Assembly (NCBI RefSeq): GCF_000716335.1
Contig: NZ_KL591008.1
Coordinates: 238,920 to 267,863, forward strand
Source of the DNA: Streptomyces sp. NRRL S-118
GTDB taxonomy: Bacteria > Actinomycetota > Actinomycetes > Streptomycetales > Streptomycetaceae
Reading direction: 5' to 3'
Length of the DNA: 28,944 bases
Position numbers and translations under genes: made by a program. This document shows, one piece after another, positions 1 through 8,569 of the stretch (position 1 is its first letter; every line of letters begins with the position of its first letter). The notes beneath the pieces are model-generated. The model did not search any database and was not told where the DNA came from. It saw only the letters and a program-made list of their open reading frames with translations.

Positions 1-90
1 GGCGGACCCACCCCGGACCGGTGCCGAGGACGCGGACCGACCCGGACCGGTGCCGACAAGGCGGACCGACCCGGACCCGAGTTCACCGAC
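1..90. repeat. 29-30 bp tandem repeat, about three units, cut by window edge
   Basis: Three degenerate direct repeats begin near positions 2, 32 and 61, each starting GCGGACC and continuing with CCCGGACC. Units 1 and 2 also share GGTGCCGA. They lie just beyond the stop codon of the minus-strand gene that ends at 97. The left end is outside the window, so the copy number is unknown. No coding function is supported. Confidence 0.6.
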
Positions 91-96
91 CGGTGG

Positions 97-2316
97 TCAC
101 AGCTCCTTGACCCGGATGTCGCGGTACGACACCACGTCCGTCGTGCCGTGGACCTGGAGGCCGATGTAGCCGGTGGCGTACCGCCGGCCGTCCGTGCCGG
201 GGTCGCCGTCCCGCGCGGGCCGGAACTCCTGTCCGCCGGTGTTGTCGAACTCGTTGATCAGCACGCCGTTGCGGAAGACCGAGTAGTGCTGGCCCTCCAC
301 CCGGATCTCGTAGTCGTTCCAGGTCCCCTTGGGGGTGACCCCCGCGCCGCCGAGCCCCACCCGGTCGAACCCGTAGACCGAGCCCGTCTTGTACATGTCG
401 CCGTCCGGCCGGTCCAGGATCTGCACCTCGTGCCCGAACTTGATGGCGACCCACTCGGGCCGCGACTCCTCCGGGTGCTCGTGGACGTACGGGAAGCGCA
501 CGAACACACCAGAATTGGCGTGCCCCGTGCCCGGGGCGTCGTCCCGCCACCGGAGCTTCAGCGAGAAGTCCCCGTACTGCCGCCGGGGGAACCACAGCAT
601 GCCCATGCCGGGGACCGTGGTGCTGCTGGTCATCGAGCCGTCACCGTTCAGGGCGAACGCGCCGCCGCCCACGTGCTGCCATGCGGAGAAGGTCTCCGCC
701 GAGCCGTCGAAGAGCGTGCGGTAGCCCTCGGTCCGGCCGGGCCTGCCGATTCCGGACTCCTTGGCCGCCCGGTGGACCGTCCGGTGCTCCCGCGCGTCGA
801 TCACCCCCTCGGCCAGCAGCCTGTCGAGCACCGCGTCCACGTGCTTCAGGAACAGCGCGTGCGAGGACCAGTCCTTCTCGTCCTCGATGAGCTCGTTGAC
901 GGTGCACCGGCTGCGGGTCATCCGGTTCGGTACACCCGAGTCGACCGTGCCGACGATGACGGTGAGCCGCTCGTCGTGCTCGGGGCAGGCGGGCGCCGGG
1001 ACCCCGCCCCCCTCCGCCACGTCGAAGCTCACCCGCTGCGCCGCCGAGGTGTTGCCCGCCTTGTCCGTGGCCCGGTGCAGCACCGTGTGGTGGCCCACCC
1101 GGTCGACGACGACCGGCGCCGTGTACGCCAGGTACGGCCCGCCGTCCAGGGAGTACTCGATCCGGTCCACCCCCGAGCCGCCGGAGTCGGTCGCCGTGAC
1201 CGTCACCGTGGCGCTGGTGATGTACGCGCCGTCCGAATTCCTCCCGCCCGTCACGCCGGCCGCCGTCGTGGGCGGCGTCCTGTCCTGCGTGGGCGGCGCC
1301 ACCACGGTGAACTGCACGGACTTCTCCGCCGCCACGTTCCCCGCCCGATCGGCCGCACGGTACCGCACGGTGTGCCCGCCCACCTCGTGGACCATGACCG
1401 GCGCGGTGTACGCCTGCCAGGCGCCGCCGGCCCCGATCGCGTACTCGATCGTGTTGACCCCCGAGCCGGTGTCGGACGCGCTGACGGTGACCGTCGCCAT
1501 CCCCAGGTACCGGCCCTGGTCGTCCTTCTCGCCGCTCACCGTCGCCGACGTCTCCGGCGCGGTCCTGTCGTCGGTCGGGGGCGCCACCACACGGAAGTCC
1601 ACCACCTTCTCCGGGGACGTGTTCCCTGCCTTGTCGGTGGCCCGGTAACGGATGGTGTGGCTGCCGACCTCGTGGACCATCACCGGGGCGGTGTACGCCT
1701 GCCAGGGCCCACCGGCCCCGATCGCGTACTCGATCCTCGCCACGCCCGAGCCGCCGTCCGTCGCCGAGACGGTGACGCCGGCATGGCCGATGTACGCGCC
1801 GCCGGCGTCGCGCTCCCCCTCGACCTTCACCGAGGTCTCGGGCGCGGTGGTGTCCTCGCCGCCGCCCGGGTCGGTCACGGTGAGGATGCCCTGCATGGCG
1901 CCGTGTCCCGGGATCGTGCAGTGGAAGCGGTACCGGCCGGGCGTCAGCGTGACCTGGGCGGTGTGCCTGCCGCCCTGGCCGTCGCCGGGATTGGCCAGGA
2001 TGTTCAGCTGGACGTCGTTGTTGTACTCGGGGTCGGAGACGTCGAACGTCAGGGTGTGCGGCATTCCGGTGGTGTTGCCGGTGGCCGCGCTGTTCTCGAA
2101 GACGATCGTCGCCGGGCCCGCCACCGCGGTGGCCGGGAAGGTCAGGTAGCGGTCGATGGGGTCCCCGGCGGTCCAGGTGAGCACCTGCTCCGCCGCGGCC
2201 GCCGGGCCCGCCGCGCCCGGGTCCGGGCGGCCGTGCGCCGCCGTGGAGGTCAGCCCCAGCACCATCAGCAGCGAGGCGAGCAGGGCCGTCCACAGAGTGG
2301 GTGAGCGGTGCCTCAC
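97..2316 (-). CDS. Secreted cupredoxin / Ig-like repeat / DUF1080 (3-keto-disaccharide hydrolase-like) protein
   Basis: A 739-residue exported protein. The GTG start at 2316 is chosen because it overlaps the upstream stop as GTGA and is followed at once by a signal peptide (RHR, then a hydrophobic stretch to about residue 30). Residues about 45-150 look like a type-1 copper cupredoxin, with candidate ligands His87, Cys133, His138 and Met141 (HCTIPGHGAM). Three Ig-like/OmpL47-type repeats of about 92 residues follow (roughly 156-246, 248-341, 343-433), each with D.GSGV..IEY, Y.APV.V and (A/T)D.AGN. A Cys-containing linker leads to a C-terminal DUF1080 concanavalin-like domain (about 529-739; LFDG, NSGVFVR, WNDYEI, GYIGLQ). 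DUF1080 members are linked to 3-keto-glucoside hydrolysis or glycan binding; activity here is inferred. It is coupled to the ThuA-dehydrogenase gene upstream. Confidence 0.85.
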   Translation of the reverse strand: MRHRSPTLWTALLASLLMVLGLTSTAAHGRPDPGAAGPAAAAEQVLTWTAGDPIDRYLTFPATAVAGPATIVFENSAATGNTTGMPHTLTFDVSDPEYNNDVQLNILANPGDGQGGRHTAQVTLTPGRYRFHCTIPGHGAMQGILTVTDPGGGEDTTAPETSVKVEGERDAGGAYIGHAGVTVSATDGGSGVARIEYAIGAGGPWQAYTAPVMVHEVGSHTIRYRATDKAGNTSPEKVVDFRVVAPPTDDRTAPETSATVSGEKDDQGRYLGMATVTVSASDTGSGVNTIEYAIGAGGAWQAYTAPVMVHEVGGHTVRYRAADRAGNVAAEKSVQFTVVAPPTQDRTPPTTAAGVTGGRNSDGAYITSATVTVTATDSGGSGVDRIEYSLDGGPYLAYTAPVVVDRVGHHTVLHRATDKAGNTSAAQRVSFDVAEGGGVPAPACPEHDERLTVIVGTVDSGVPNRMTRSRCTVNELIEDEKDWSSHALFLKHVDAVLDRLLAEGVIDAREHRTVHRAAKESGIGRPGRTEGYRTLFDGSAETFSAWQHVGGGAFALNGDGSMTSSTTVPGMGMLWFPRRQYGDFSLKLRWRDDAPGTGHANSGVFVRFPYVHEHPEESRPEWVAIKFGHEVQILDRPDGDMYKTGSVYGFDRVGLGGAGVTPKGTWNDYEIRVEGQHYSVFRNGVLINEFDNTGGQEFRPARDGDPGTDGRRYATGYIGLQVHGTTDVVSYRDIRVKEL

Positions 2317-4796
2317 TGCGCTGCCGCCTTCCGCGCGAGGTCGTCGGCGGCGGGCGTCGGCCCGCCACCCTTGTAGGTCACGCGCCACAGCGCGGACCTG
2401 GAGTCGGAGGTGAAGAAGCCGCGGCCGTAGTCGAGGACGTACAGCGAACCGTCGGGGGCGAACTTCCAGTCCATCAGGTTGCGGATGCCGTTCGCCCCGA
2501 CCGGGATGATCTTCTTCAGCGACTCGGCGTGGGCGGGCAGTCCGCCCTTGCCGATCGTCCTCGGGTCCATCAGGACCGCGTGGCGCGGCTGGTCACCGTC
2601 GTAGAAGTCCCCCACGAACCACTTGCCGTCCCAGTACTCCGGCCACTTGACCGTGCTGGGGGACGCCGCGTCGTACCGGTACACCGGACCGTTCATGGTC
2701 GCCTGGCCCCCGCCCTTGAGCCACGGCAGGAGCAGCTTCTGCTCCTCCGTGCGGTAGCTGGGGACGCCCCGGGCGTCGCGGGGGTAGTCCACACCGCCCC
2801 CCTGGGGCGAGTACCAGATGGAGTTCGGCGTGACGGGCGGCAGGTTCACCAGCCCGTCGTTGTGCGGCGACTCGTTCCTCGGCGCGGCGCAGTCGTACCA
2901 GCCGAGCGGCTTGTCCGGGTCGGGCAGGTTGCGGTCCCGGTAGGGCTGGTTGTTGCCCATGCAGTACGGCCAGCCGTGGTTGCCCGCCTTGGTGATGGCG
3001 GCGAACGTGTCGTACTTGGCCGGCCCCCATGTGGTCGACGGAGCACCGGCGTCCGGGCCGACCCACCCCGCGTACAGGATGTCCGTCGTCCGGTCGACGA
3101 AGATGCGCGCGGGGTTGCGCACGCCCATCACGTAGATCTCGCCGCGCGTCTTGCCGCCACCCTCGTCCGTCTCCCTGCCGGTGAACAGGTTGCCCTCCGG
3201 GAGGGTGTACGTCCCGTCGTCCTCGGGGTGGATGCGCAGGATCTTGCCGTTGAGGTTGTTGGTGTTGCCGGACGTCCGGCGGGCGTCCGCGAAGGAGACG
3301 CCCTTGAAGCGCGGTTCCGGATTGTTGCCGGAGTAACCGGAGCTGAAGCCACTGGAGTTGTTGTCCCCCGTGGCGATGTACAGGTTGCCCTTGGAGTCCC
3401 ACGTCATGCCACCGCCCGCGTGGCAGCAGCTGTGGATCTGGACCGGCCATTTCAGCAGCACCTTCTCGCTGGCCGGGTCCAGCTTGTTGGTGGCCAGGTC
3501 GAGGGTGAAGCGGGAGACGTACCGCTCGGCCATGCGGGTGTCGCGGTCGATCCTGGAGTGGGGCGTGTAGTGGAGGTACACCCAGCCGTTGGACAGGAAG
3601 CCCGGATCGACCTCGATACCGAGGAGTCCCTCCTCGTTCTTGGTCAGCTCGTCGCCGCCGCCCTTGTTGCCGAAGACCGTCAGCGCGCCCGCGAGCTGCA
3701 CCTTCTTCGTCTTCGGGTCGTAGACGTGGATCTCGCCGCTGCCCTTGCCGATGTCCGGATCGTTCCAGTCGGTGACCACCGGCCGGGAGGAGTCGGCGCC
3801 GCCGCGCCCGATGTACAGGATGCGGCCGTCCGGGGCGGCGACCAGGCCGTGCGGCTCGCCGATCTGGTCGTTCCGTCCCGGCTGGTTGGGCTGGGTGAGC
3901 CGCTCCGCGGTGTAGTGGGCGTCGATGCTCGCCTTGCAGTCGGCGCGGGACAGCCGCGTCGTCCACAGCAGCGCGCCGCGCAGGTGCTCGCGGAAGTCGG
4001 TCTCGGCGAACGAAGCCGCCGTGCCGCCCATCCCGGTGTAGAAGGAGCGGCCGCCGTCGTAGTCACGGCACCACGAGACGGGATGGTCCCACCCGTTGGC
4101 ACTCGCCCCCGGCTGGTACGTGCTCTCCCGCACGCGCGCCACCGTGTGCACGGTGCCGGAAGGATTGACCGTCCAGTTCAGCCACTTGTCGGGACGCTTC
4201 CAGTGCAGCGGGAGCTGCCGGGTCGCGGGGTGCTGCCGGTCGCCGACCTCGACGGTCGCGCGCTGGACGGCGGCGGGGCTCCCGGCGGCGGGCCGGGCCC
4301 CGACCAGGCCGGTGAACCACTCCGAGTACGGCTCCGCGCGGGCCGCGTCATGGATGCCGAGGAAGCCGCCGCCCGCTTCCATGTAGGCCTCCAGGCCCGC
4401 CTCCTGCTCCGGGTCGAGCACATCGCCGCCGCCCGTCAGGAAGGCGATCGCGTTGTACCGGCCGAGCCGGCGGACGTCGGTGAAGACCGAGGCGTCGTCC
4501 GTCGCATCGATCCGGAAGCGCTGAGCCTCCGGCCCCGACTGCCCGATGGCCTCGATGGCCGCGATACCGGCGTCGACGGTGGGGGGCTCGGCGCCGGCCG
4601 AGGCATGGAACACCAGGACGCGGACGGCGGACCCACCCGGCGGTGAGGGCACCGACAACGTTGTCCGCGGCGCGCTCGGACGAGGGTCCGCGGTGGCGGC
4701 CGTACCGCCGAGCAGGGAGGCCGTCAGGGCGGCCGCGGCCAGAGCCGCGGCCGCACCGCGGCGGGTTGTCGACCAGTGATGTGGTGCACGGTGCAT
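2313..4796 (-). CDS. Secreted ThuA - PQQ-type sugar dehydrogenase (GSDH) fusion
   Basis: An 827-residue exported protein. The ATG at 4796 is preferred because GAGGGG lies 11 nt upstream and a signal peptide follows (TTRRG, then an Ala/Leu-rich stretch to about residue 37). Residues about 58-280 form a ThuA-like, glutamine-amidotransferase-fold domain (VRVLVFHA, TGGGDVLD, GGGFLGIHD, WLNW, FYTGMGG). Residues about 300-820 form a glucose/sorbosone dehydrogenase beta-propeller (EPHGLVAAPDG, EEGLLGIEVDP, YLHYTP, CCHAGGGMTWD, LYIATGDN, NGKILRIHP, YVMGVRNP, FVGDFYDGD, LYVLDYG). Such propellers use a quinone cofactor (PQQ) to oxidise sugars or related polyols. The substrate and the role of the ThuA part are unknown. 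The stop overlaps the start of the cupredoxin-DUF1080 gene, so the two products are made together outside the cytoplasm. Confidence 0.87.
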   Translation of the reverse strand: MHRAPHHWSTTRRGAAAALAAAALTASLLGGTAATADPRPSAPRTTLSVPSPPGGSAVRVLVFHASAGAEPPTVDAGIAAIEAIGQSGPEAQRFRIDATDDASVFTDVRRLGRYNAIAFLTGGGDVLDPEQEAGLEAYMEAGGGFLGIHDAARAEPYSEWFTGLVGARPAAGSPAAVQRATVEVGDRQHPATRQLPLHWKRPDKWLNWTVNPSGTVHTVARVRESTYQPGASANGWDHPVSWCRDYDGGRSFYTGMGGTAASFAETDFREHLRGALLWTTRLSRADCKASIDAHYTAERLTQPNQPGRNDQIGEPHGLVAAPDGRILYIGRGGADSSRPVVTDWNDPDIGKGSGEIHVYDPKTKKVQLAGALTVFGNKGGGDELTKNEEGLLGIEVDPGFLSNGWVYLHYTPHSRIDRDTRMAERYVSRFTLDLATNKLDPASEKVLLKWPVQIHSCCHAGGGMTWDSKGNLYIATGDNNSSGFSSGYSGNNPEPRFKGVSFADARRTSGNTNNLNGKILRIHPEDDGTYTLPEGNLFTGRETDEGGGKTRGEIYVMGVRNPARIFVDRTTDILYAGWVGPDAGAPSTTWGPAKYDTFAAITKAGNHGWPYCMGNNQPYRDRNLPDPDKPLGWYDCAAPRNESPHNDGLVNLPPVTPNSIWYSPQGGGVDYPRDARGVPSYRTEEQKLLLPWLKGGGQATMNGPVYRYDAASPSTVKWPEYWDGKWFVGDFYDGDQPRHAVLMDPRTIGKGGLPAHAESLKKIIPVGANGIRNLMDWKFAPDGSLYVLDYGRGFFTSDSRSALWRVTYKGGGPTPAADDLARKAAAQ

Positions 4797-4836
4797 GTGC
4801 TTACCCACCCCTCTGTGGTCACAGCAAACGACGACG

Positions 4837-4865
4837 AAGCTAGACCTCTTTCCGTGACACGCCAA
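4837..4865 (-). promoter_or_regulatory. Candidate promoter of the ThuA-GSDH gene
   Basis: Reading the minus strand, TTGGCG (4860-4865) and TAGCTT (4837-4842) are separated by 17 nt, which suits a vegetative sigma factor. A start site near 4830 would leave a leader of about 35 nt to the ATG at 4796. The leader includes a CTGTG-GT-CACAG palindrome at 4813-4824. Both hexamers are imperfect. Confidence 0.35.
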
Positions 4866-4992
4866 TAGCCTGGCATCAATCGTGCGAACTTTGTCCTGGC
4901 TGTGGAAAAACGAATCTCCCGGGGCTACGGTGAGGCCGTTCCCGGGGGCTCCTGCGCCCCGTCAGTCTCCGCACCGTACTGGGGAGTTCGGC

Positions 4993-5994
4993 ATGGACAG
5001 ACGGAGCTTCAACCGGCGGCTGCTGGCATCGGGGGCGGTCGCCGCGACCGGTGTGACATCGTTGTCCCTCGCCTCCGCGCCGGATGCCGCGTCGGCCGCG
5101 ACGCCCCCGCGGACCGCTCCGGCGGGCGGCCAGGTGCGGCATCTGAAGTTCTACGCCGAGAAGCTGGCGGACGGTCAGATGGGGTACGCCCTGGAGAAGG
5201 GCAAGGCCACCATCCCCGGGCCGCTGATCGAGCTCAACGAAGGGGACACCCTCCACATCGAGTTCGAGAACACCATGGACGTCCCGGCCAGCCTCCACGT
5301 CCACGGCGTCGACTACGACACCGCCAGCGACGGTACGAAGCTGAACCGCAGCCACGTCGAGCCCGGCGGGACCCGAACGTACACCTGGCGCACCCACGCC
5401 CCCGGCCGCCGCAAGGACGGCACCTGGCGGGCCGGCAGCGCGGGTTACTGGCACTACCACGACCATGTCGTCGGGACGGACCACGGCACCGGCGGCATCC
5501 GCAAGGGGCTGTACGGGCCGGTCGTCGTGCGGCGCCAGGGGGACGTCCTCCCCGACAAGCAGTTCACGATCGTCTTCAACGACATGACGATCAACAACCG
5601 GCCCGGTCACCGGAGTCCCGACTTCCGTGCCACCGTGGGGGAGCGGGTCGAGATCATCATGATCACGCATGGCGAGTACTACCACACCTTCCATATGCAC
5701 GGTCACCGCTGGGCGGACAACCGCACCGGCATGCTCACCGGACCCGACGACCCCAGCCCAGTCATCGACAACAAGATCACCGGTCCTGCCGACTCCTTCG
5801 GCTTCCAGATCATCGCGGGCGAAGGGGTCGGCGCCGGAGCCTGGATGTACCACTGCCACGTGCAGAGCCACTCCGACATGGGGATGGCCGGCCTGTTCCT
5901 GGTGGCCAGACCGGACGGCACGATCCCGGGCTACGAACCGCACCACCCGACGGCGTCGCCCCCGACCTCCGGCCGTCAGGGCCACGCCCACTGA
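4993..5994 (+). CDS. Two-domain multicopper oxidase (small laccase, SLAC type)
   Basis: A 333-residue laccase with a Tat signal ([11 protein letters not shown], then a hydrophobic stretch ending near ASAA), so it is exported folded. The ATG at 4993 has GGGGAG about 8 nt upstream. It closely resembles the Streptomyces small laccase family, which oxidises phenols and reduces O2 to water and is active as a trimer. The four copper-binding segments are intact: [21 protein letters not shown] and [13 protein letters not shown], the last carrying the type-1 Cys. At about 330 residues it fits the two-domain type rather than three-domain laccases. It is divergent from the quinoprotein and cupredoxin genes, and might take electrons from that pair (inference). 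I see no strong -10/-35 pair in the 4866-4992 region. Confidence 0.95.
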   Translation: MDRRSFNRRLLASGAVAATGVTSLSLASAPDAASAATPPRTAPAGGQVRHLKFYAEKLADGQMGYALEKGKATIPGPLIELNEGDTLHIEFENTMDVPASLHVHGVDYDTASDGTKLNRSHVEPGGTRTYTWRTHAPGRRKDGTWRAGSAGYWHYHDHVVGTDHGTGGIRKGLYGPVVVRRQGDVLPDKQFTIVFNDMTINNRPGHRSPDFRATVGERVEIIMITHGEYYHTFHMHGHRWADNRTGMLTGPDDPSPVIDNKITGPADSFGFQIIAGEGVGAGAWMYHCHVQSHSDMGMAGLFLVARPDGTIPGYEPHHPTASPPTSGRQGHAH

Positions 5995-6065
5995 CGCCAC
6001 GTCACCTGCGGCGCGTGCGGGCGTGTCCCGGTGCGGCGCGGCGCCGTCCGCTGCACACTCGGCCC

Positions 6066-6854
6066 ATGCTCACCACCCGTGACCTCGACGGTGCTCCCAC
6101 CTGGCTGGACCTCGCCACACCCGACCTCGCGGGCGCGGAGTCCTTCTACGCCGGCCTGTTCGACTGGACCCTGACCTCCCCGGCCCCCGGGGCCGGGGCG
6201 TACGGCGTGTTCCGGCACGACGGCAAGGCCGTCGCGGGCATCAGGCCCGTCCCGCCCGCGGCGGCGTCCCAGTGGACCGTCTACTTCCGCACCCGGGACG
6301 CCGACGCCACCGCCCGGGCGGTGCGGGCGGGCGGCGGAACCGTCGACCAGGAGCCGGCCCACGTCTCCGGACTCGGCCGGACGGCCCTCTGCACCGACCC
6401 GGCCGGCGCCGGGTTCGCCGTCCTGCAAACCGGCACCGGCCCGGGCTTCGGCGCGGTCGACGAGCCCGGCGCCCTGTGCTGGACCGAGCTCCACACCCGC
6501 GACGTCCCCTCCGCCATGGCCTTCTACGGAGCGGTCCTCGGCGTCGACTCCGCCACCGTCCCGCTCCCCGACGGCACCGGCTCGTACCTGCTGCTCACCC
6601 CGCCCGGCGCTGTCCACGACACCTCCTTCGGCGGAGTCGTACCGCTCGCCGCGGGCCCCTCCGGGACGGGCCCGCACTGGACGCCGTACATCGAGGTCCC
6701 CGACCCGGACGCCACCGCGGCCCGCACCGAACACCTCGGCGGCACGGTGCGCCTGCCCCCGACGGACCTCGACGGCATCGGCCGCCTCGCGCGGCTGACC
6801 GACCCCTACGGCGCCCGCTTCGCCGTCATCCACAGCGGCGCGCCGGGCGGCTGA
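6066..6854 (+). CDS. Tandem VOC (glyoxalase/bleomycin-resistance fold) domain protein
   Basis: A 262-residue cytosolic protein of two VOC domains (about 8-120 and 135-255). Each begins with the typical pattern of a WxDL or WtEL strand, then a helix containing FY.GLF or FYGAVLG; each ends with TDP.GA.FAV. The family includes metal-dependent lyases, dioxygenases and drug-binding proteins, and Streptomyces carries many paralogues of this form. The substrate cannot be told from sequence. The ATG at 6066 is the first plausible start after the laccase stop. No clear ribosome binding site precedes it, so initiation could be leaderless. It lies 71 nt downstream of the laccase gene on the same strand and could be read through from it. 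Confidence 0.85.
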   Translation: MLTTRDLDGAPTWLDLATPDLAGAESFYAGLFDWTLTSPAPGAGAYGVFRHDGKAVAGIRPVPPAAASQWTVYFRTRDADATARAVRAGGGTVDQEPAHVSGLGRTALCTDPAGAGFAVLQTGTGPGFGAVDEPGALCWTELHTRDVPSAMAFYGAVLGVDSATVPLPDGTGSYLLLTPPGAVHDTSFGGVVPLAAGPSGTGPHWTPYIEVPDPDATAARTEHLGGTVRLPPTDLDGIGRLARLTDPYGARFAVIHSGAPGG

Positions 6855-6909
6855 CCCCTTGCCGATCACGCCATGGAGCCCCATGCTGACGAGGAGCGAT
6901 ACGAGGACG

Positions 6910-6923
6910 CGCGGCGCGCCGCG
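6910..6923. other. 14-bp perfect palindrome upstream of the WhiB-like gene
   Basis: CGCGGCGCGCCGCG reads identically on both strands. It lies 51 bp before the WhiB-like start, in a 119-bp gap that also holds TTGATC (6924-6929), a possible -35, with no convincing -10. It could be an operator or a hairpin following the VOC gene. Such GC palindromes also arise by chance in this genome. Confidence 0.3.
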
Positions 6924-6973
6924 TTGATCCTTCGTTGAGGAGCTGTTTATCGCTCCGGGGCAGCGTGGTCGGC

Positions 6974-7231
6974 ATGCCGATCAACACCACCGTCCTGACG
7001 TCGACCACCAGCCGGCTCCCCTGGCAGGAGACGGCCCTGTGCGCCCAGACGGGCCCGGAGTTCTTCTTCCCGGACCCCGGCTCCTCCACCCGCGAGGCCA
7101 AACGCCTCTGCGCCGCCTGCGAGGGCCGCGAGGCGTGCCTCGAGTACGCCCTCGCCCATGACGAGCGGTTCGGGGTGTGGGGCGGGCTGTCGGAGAAGGA
7201 GCGGTACGAGCTGAAGCGGGGCGGCCGCTGA
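6974..7231 (+). CDS. WhiB-family (Wbl) iron-sulfur transcription regulator
   Basis: An 85-residue Wbl protein. Four cysteines (ALC, then RLC-AAC, then EAC; pattern C-x22-C-x2-C-x5-C) would hold a 4Fe-4S cluster. GVWGG is the family's turn motif, and the basic end (KERYELKRGGR) is the probable DNA-contacting part. Wbl proteins sense redox state or NO and act with the principal sigma factor. The core (LCAQT.PE.FFP...STREAK..C..C......CLEYAL..DERFG.WGGLSE.ER) is closest, by eye, to WhiB itself among the Wbl classes, but the short N-terminus suggests a paralogue. The ATG at 6974 is chosen; GTG at 6965 or TTG at 6935 are in-frame alternatives, and no start has a strong Shine-Dalgarno sequence. Confidence 0.9.
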   Translation: MPINTTVLTSTTSRLPWQETALCAQTGPEFFFPDPGSSTREAKRLCAACEGREACLEYALAHDERFGVWGGLSEKERYELKRGGR

Positions 7232-7250
7232 CGGGCCCGCCGGGCCGCCC
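7219..7250. terminator. Probable bidirectional terminator between convergent genes
   Basis: GGGCGGCC (7219-7226) and GGCCGCCC (7243-7250) form a perfect 8-bp stem around a 16-nt loop that contains the WhiB-like stop codon. It lies just ahead of the stop of the convergent gene at 7260. There is no U-tract, as is usual in Streptomyces. Confidence 0.4.
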
Positions 7251-7259
7251 GGCGCGATG

Positions 7260-7856
7260 TCAGCACCAGCGGCGCAGATACCGCCCGCGCCTGGCCAGAC
7301 CGGCGCGCTCCGCCACGGGCGGGGCGACCGCTGCTGCCGGCGGGCTTTCCTTGGTGAGGACGCGCTGCGGGTAGTGGCCGCCCACGGGCGAGACCACGCC
7401 GCCGCAGCGGGGGTCCCCCGCGAACCAGATGTAGGCCGGGTGGTCGTTCCGCTTGGCCCGGAGATCGCAACGGAACGGGGCGGGGAACATGACGACATCG
7501 GCCCCGGGACCGAACGAGATCACCATGAGGTCCTCCCTGCTCCGGGGAACATACGTGCAGGGATAGGCGCGCCAGCCGTAGCACCGCAGGATCCGGCCGG
7601 TGCGAGCCACGCCGGGAAGAGCCAGGCCCAGGAACAAGGCAGTGACCAGCCCCCCGATGAAGCTCATCACCGTGAGCCCGATGGCGTCGTCGCCGTCGAG
7701 GAACCGTGTCGACAGAGCGATGGCAAGGGCGGGCAGGACGAGCGTGCTCAGAAATGCGAGCGTCCGCCGTCTGACGAGCCGGCGGTACCCGGCTTCCGTC
7801 GGCGGGTGCTCCCATGCGGTTTTGGCCAGCAGGACACCGGGTGCGGGGCCGGTCAC
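7260..7856 (-). CDS. Unknown membrane protein, last gene of a type VII-like unit
   Basis: A 198-residue protein of unrecognised family. Two hydrophobic segments (about 33-50 and 58-82) form a membrane hairpin preceded by a basic stretch (RRLVRRR). The rest is soluble: a Cys/Trp-rich part (CYGWRAYPC), FPAPFRCDL, and a conserved-looking IWFAGDPRCGGVVSPVGGH segment followed by a basic tail. The GTG start at 7856 overlaps the preceding stop as GTGA, so translation is coupled to the gene at 7853-8554. It could be a membrane partner or an immunity-type protein for the unit's large WXG-domain protein; that is only a guess from position. Confidence 0.75.
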   Translation of the reverse strand: MTGPAPGVLLAKTAWEHPPTEAGYRRLVRRRTLAFLSTLVLPALAIALSTRFLDGDDAIGLTVMSFIGGLVTALFLGLALPGVARTGRILRCYGWRAYPCTYVPRSREDLMVISFGPGADVVMFPAPFRCDLRAKRNDHPAYIWFAGDPRCGGVVSPVGGHYPQRVLTKESPPAAAVAPPVAERAGLARRGRYLRRWC

Positions 7857-8554
7857 AGCAGTGCCTCCAGGAGCCGGCTCGGACGGACGTCCGCCTGTGG
7901 CCGCGGGTCGGGGTCGACGAAGCTCACGGTCCCGGCCACGCCCAGGGCGATCTCGGTGTACTCATCCGCCATCGGCACAGCAGTGGTGGTCAGATCGGTG
8001 ATCACCACACGGGATCCTTGCGGCCGGGCGATGGCCACGCGGGCCTGGAACACCACGGCGCCGGCTGGAAGGAGGCCCGCGACGTCGCTCACCCGCTGCG
8101 GGGGAGCGGGCAGCAGGCATGTCGTCAGAGCAGCCGGCCGTTCACAGGGAAGCGTGAGGAAACGGGCTGCTTGCACCTCGCCGAGGGCCGGACCGGCCAT
8201 GCGGAGGCCGCATTGAGCGACGGCAAGCGCAGGAGTCGGTGCACCGGTGTCGATGTCGGAAAGCGTCAGCAGGGAAATGCACGGGGCCGCTGCCTCGTCC
8301 GCATGCACGCCGAAAGAGGCGTGCATGACGCCACCGAGCCGTGCGTCCTCGAGCATGCGGAGCAAGGCCCGGCTCTCGTCGAGGCGCCGATCCCACGCGC
8401 CCGCTGCCGAAGGGAAGGGGGGCGGTTCGCCGTGCAGGCGCTCCCCCAGCTCCTCCAGTCCGTCAAGAGCGACATCGGTGAAACCCGGTGGCAAGCGGAA
8501 CCAGCAGTCGTCGGTCGCCGCGTCCGTGGTGGTGGGGGGTTGTACCGGGGCCAT
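7853..8554 (-). CDS. Unknown soluble protein of the type VII-like unit
   Basis: A 233-residue protein that I do not recognise. It has no signal peptide and no clear membrane segment. The ATG at 8554 follows a strong ribosome binding site (GGAGG, 5 nt spacing). The N-terminal half has WFRLPPGF and an acidic helix; the C-terminal half alternates short beta strands (VVFQARVAIA, SRVVITDLTTTAVP, YTEIALGVAGTVSFVD). This layout loosely recalls the MOG1/PsbP-like fold, but that is speculation. It starts 15 nt after the stop of the large WXG-domain gene and shares its last bases with the membrane-protein gene, so the unit is very probably one transcript. A chaperone or immunity role is possible but unproven. 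Confidence 0.75.
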   Translation of the reverse strand: MAPVQPPTTTDAATDDCWFRLPPGFTDVALDGLEELGERLHGEPPPFPSAAGAWDRRLDESRALLRMLEDARLGGVMHASFGVHADEAAAPCISLLTLSDIDTGAPTPALAVAQCGLRMAGPALGEVQAARFLTLPCERPAALTTCLLPAPPQRVSDVAGLLPAGAVVFQARVAIARPQGSRVVITDLTTTAVPMADEYTEIALGVAGTVSFVDPDPRPQADVRPSRLLEALL

Positions 8555-8569
8555 TCCGGCCTCCTTTCG

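Noticed and set aside
148..2304. A 718-codon open frame on the plus strand
   Set aside because: It lies wholly antisense to the cupredoxin-DUF1080 gene and has no recognisable domain.
2313..4796. Trehalose utilisation (ThuA pathway) function
   Set aside because: The ThuA part is a secreted fusion domain and no trehalose transport or catabolic genes are nearby.
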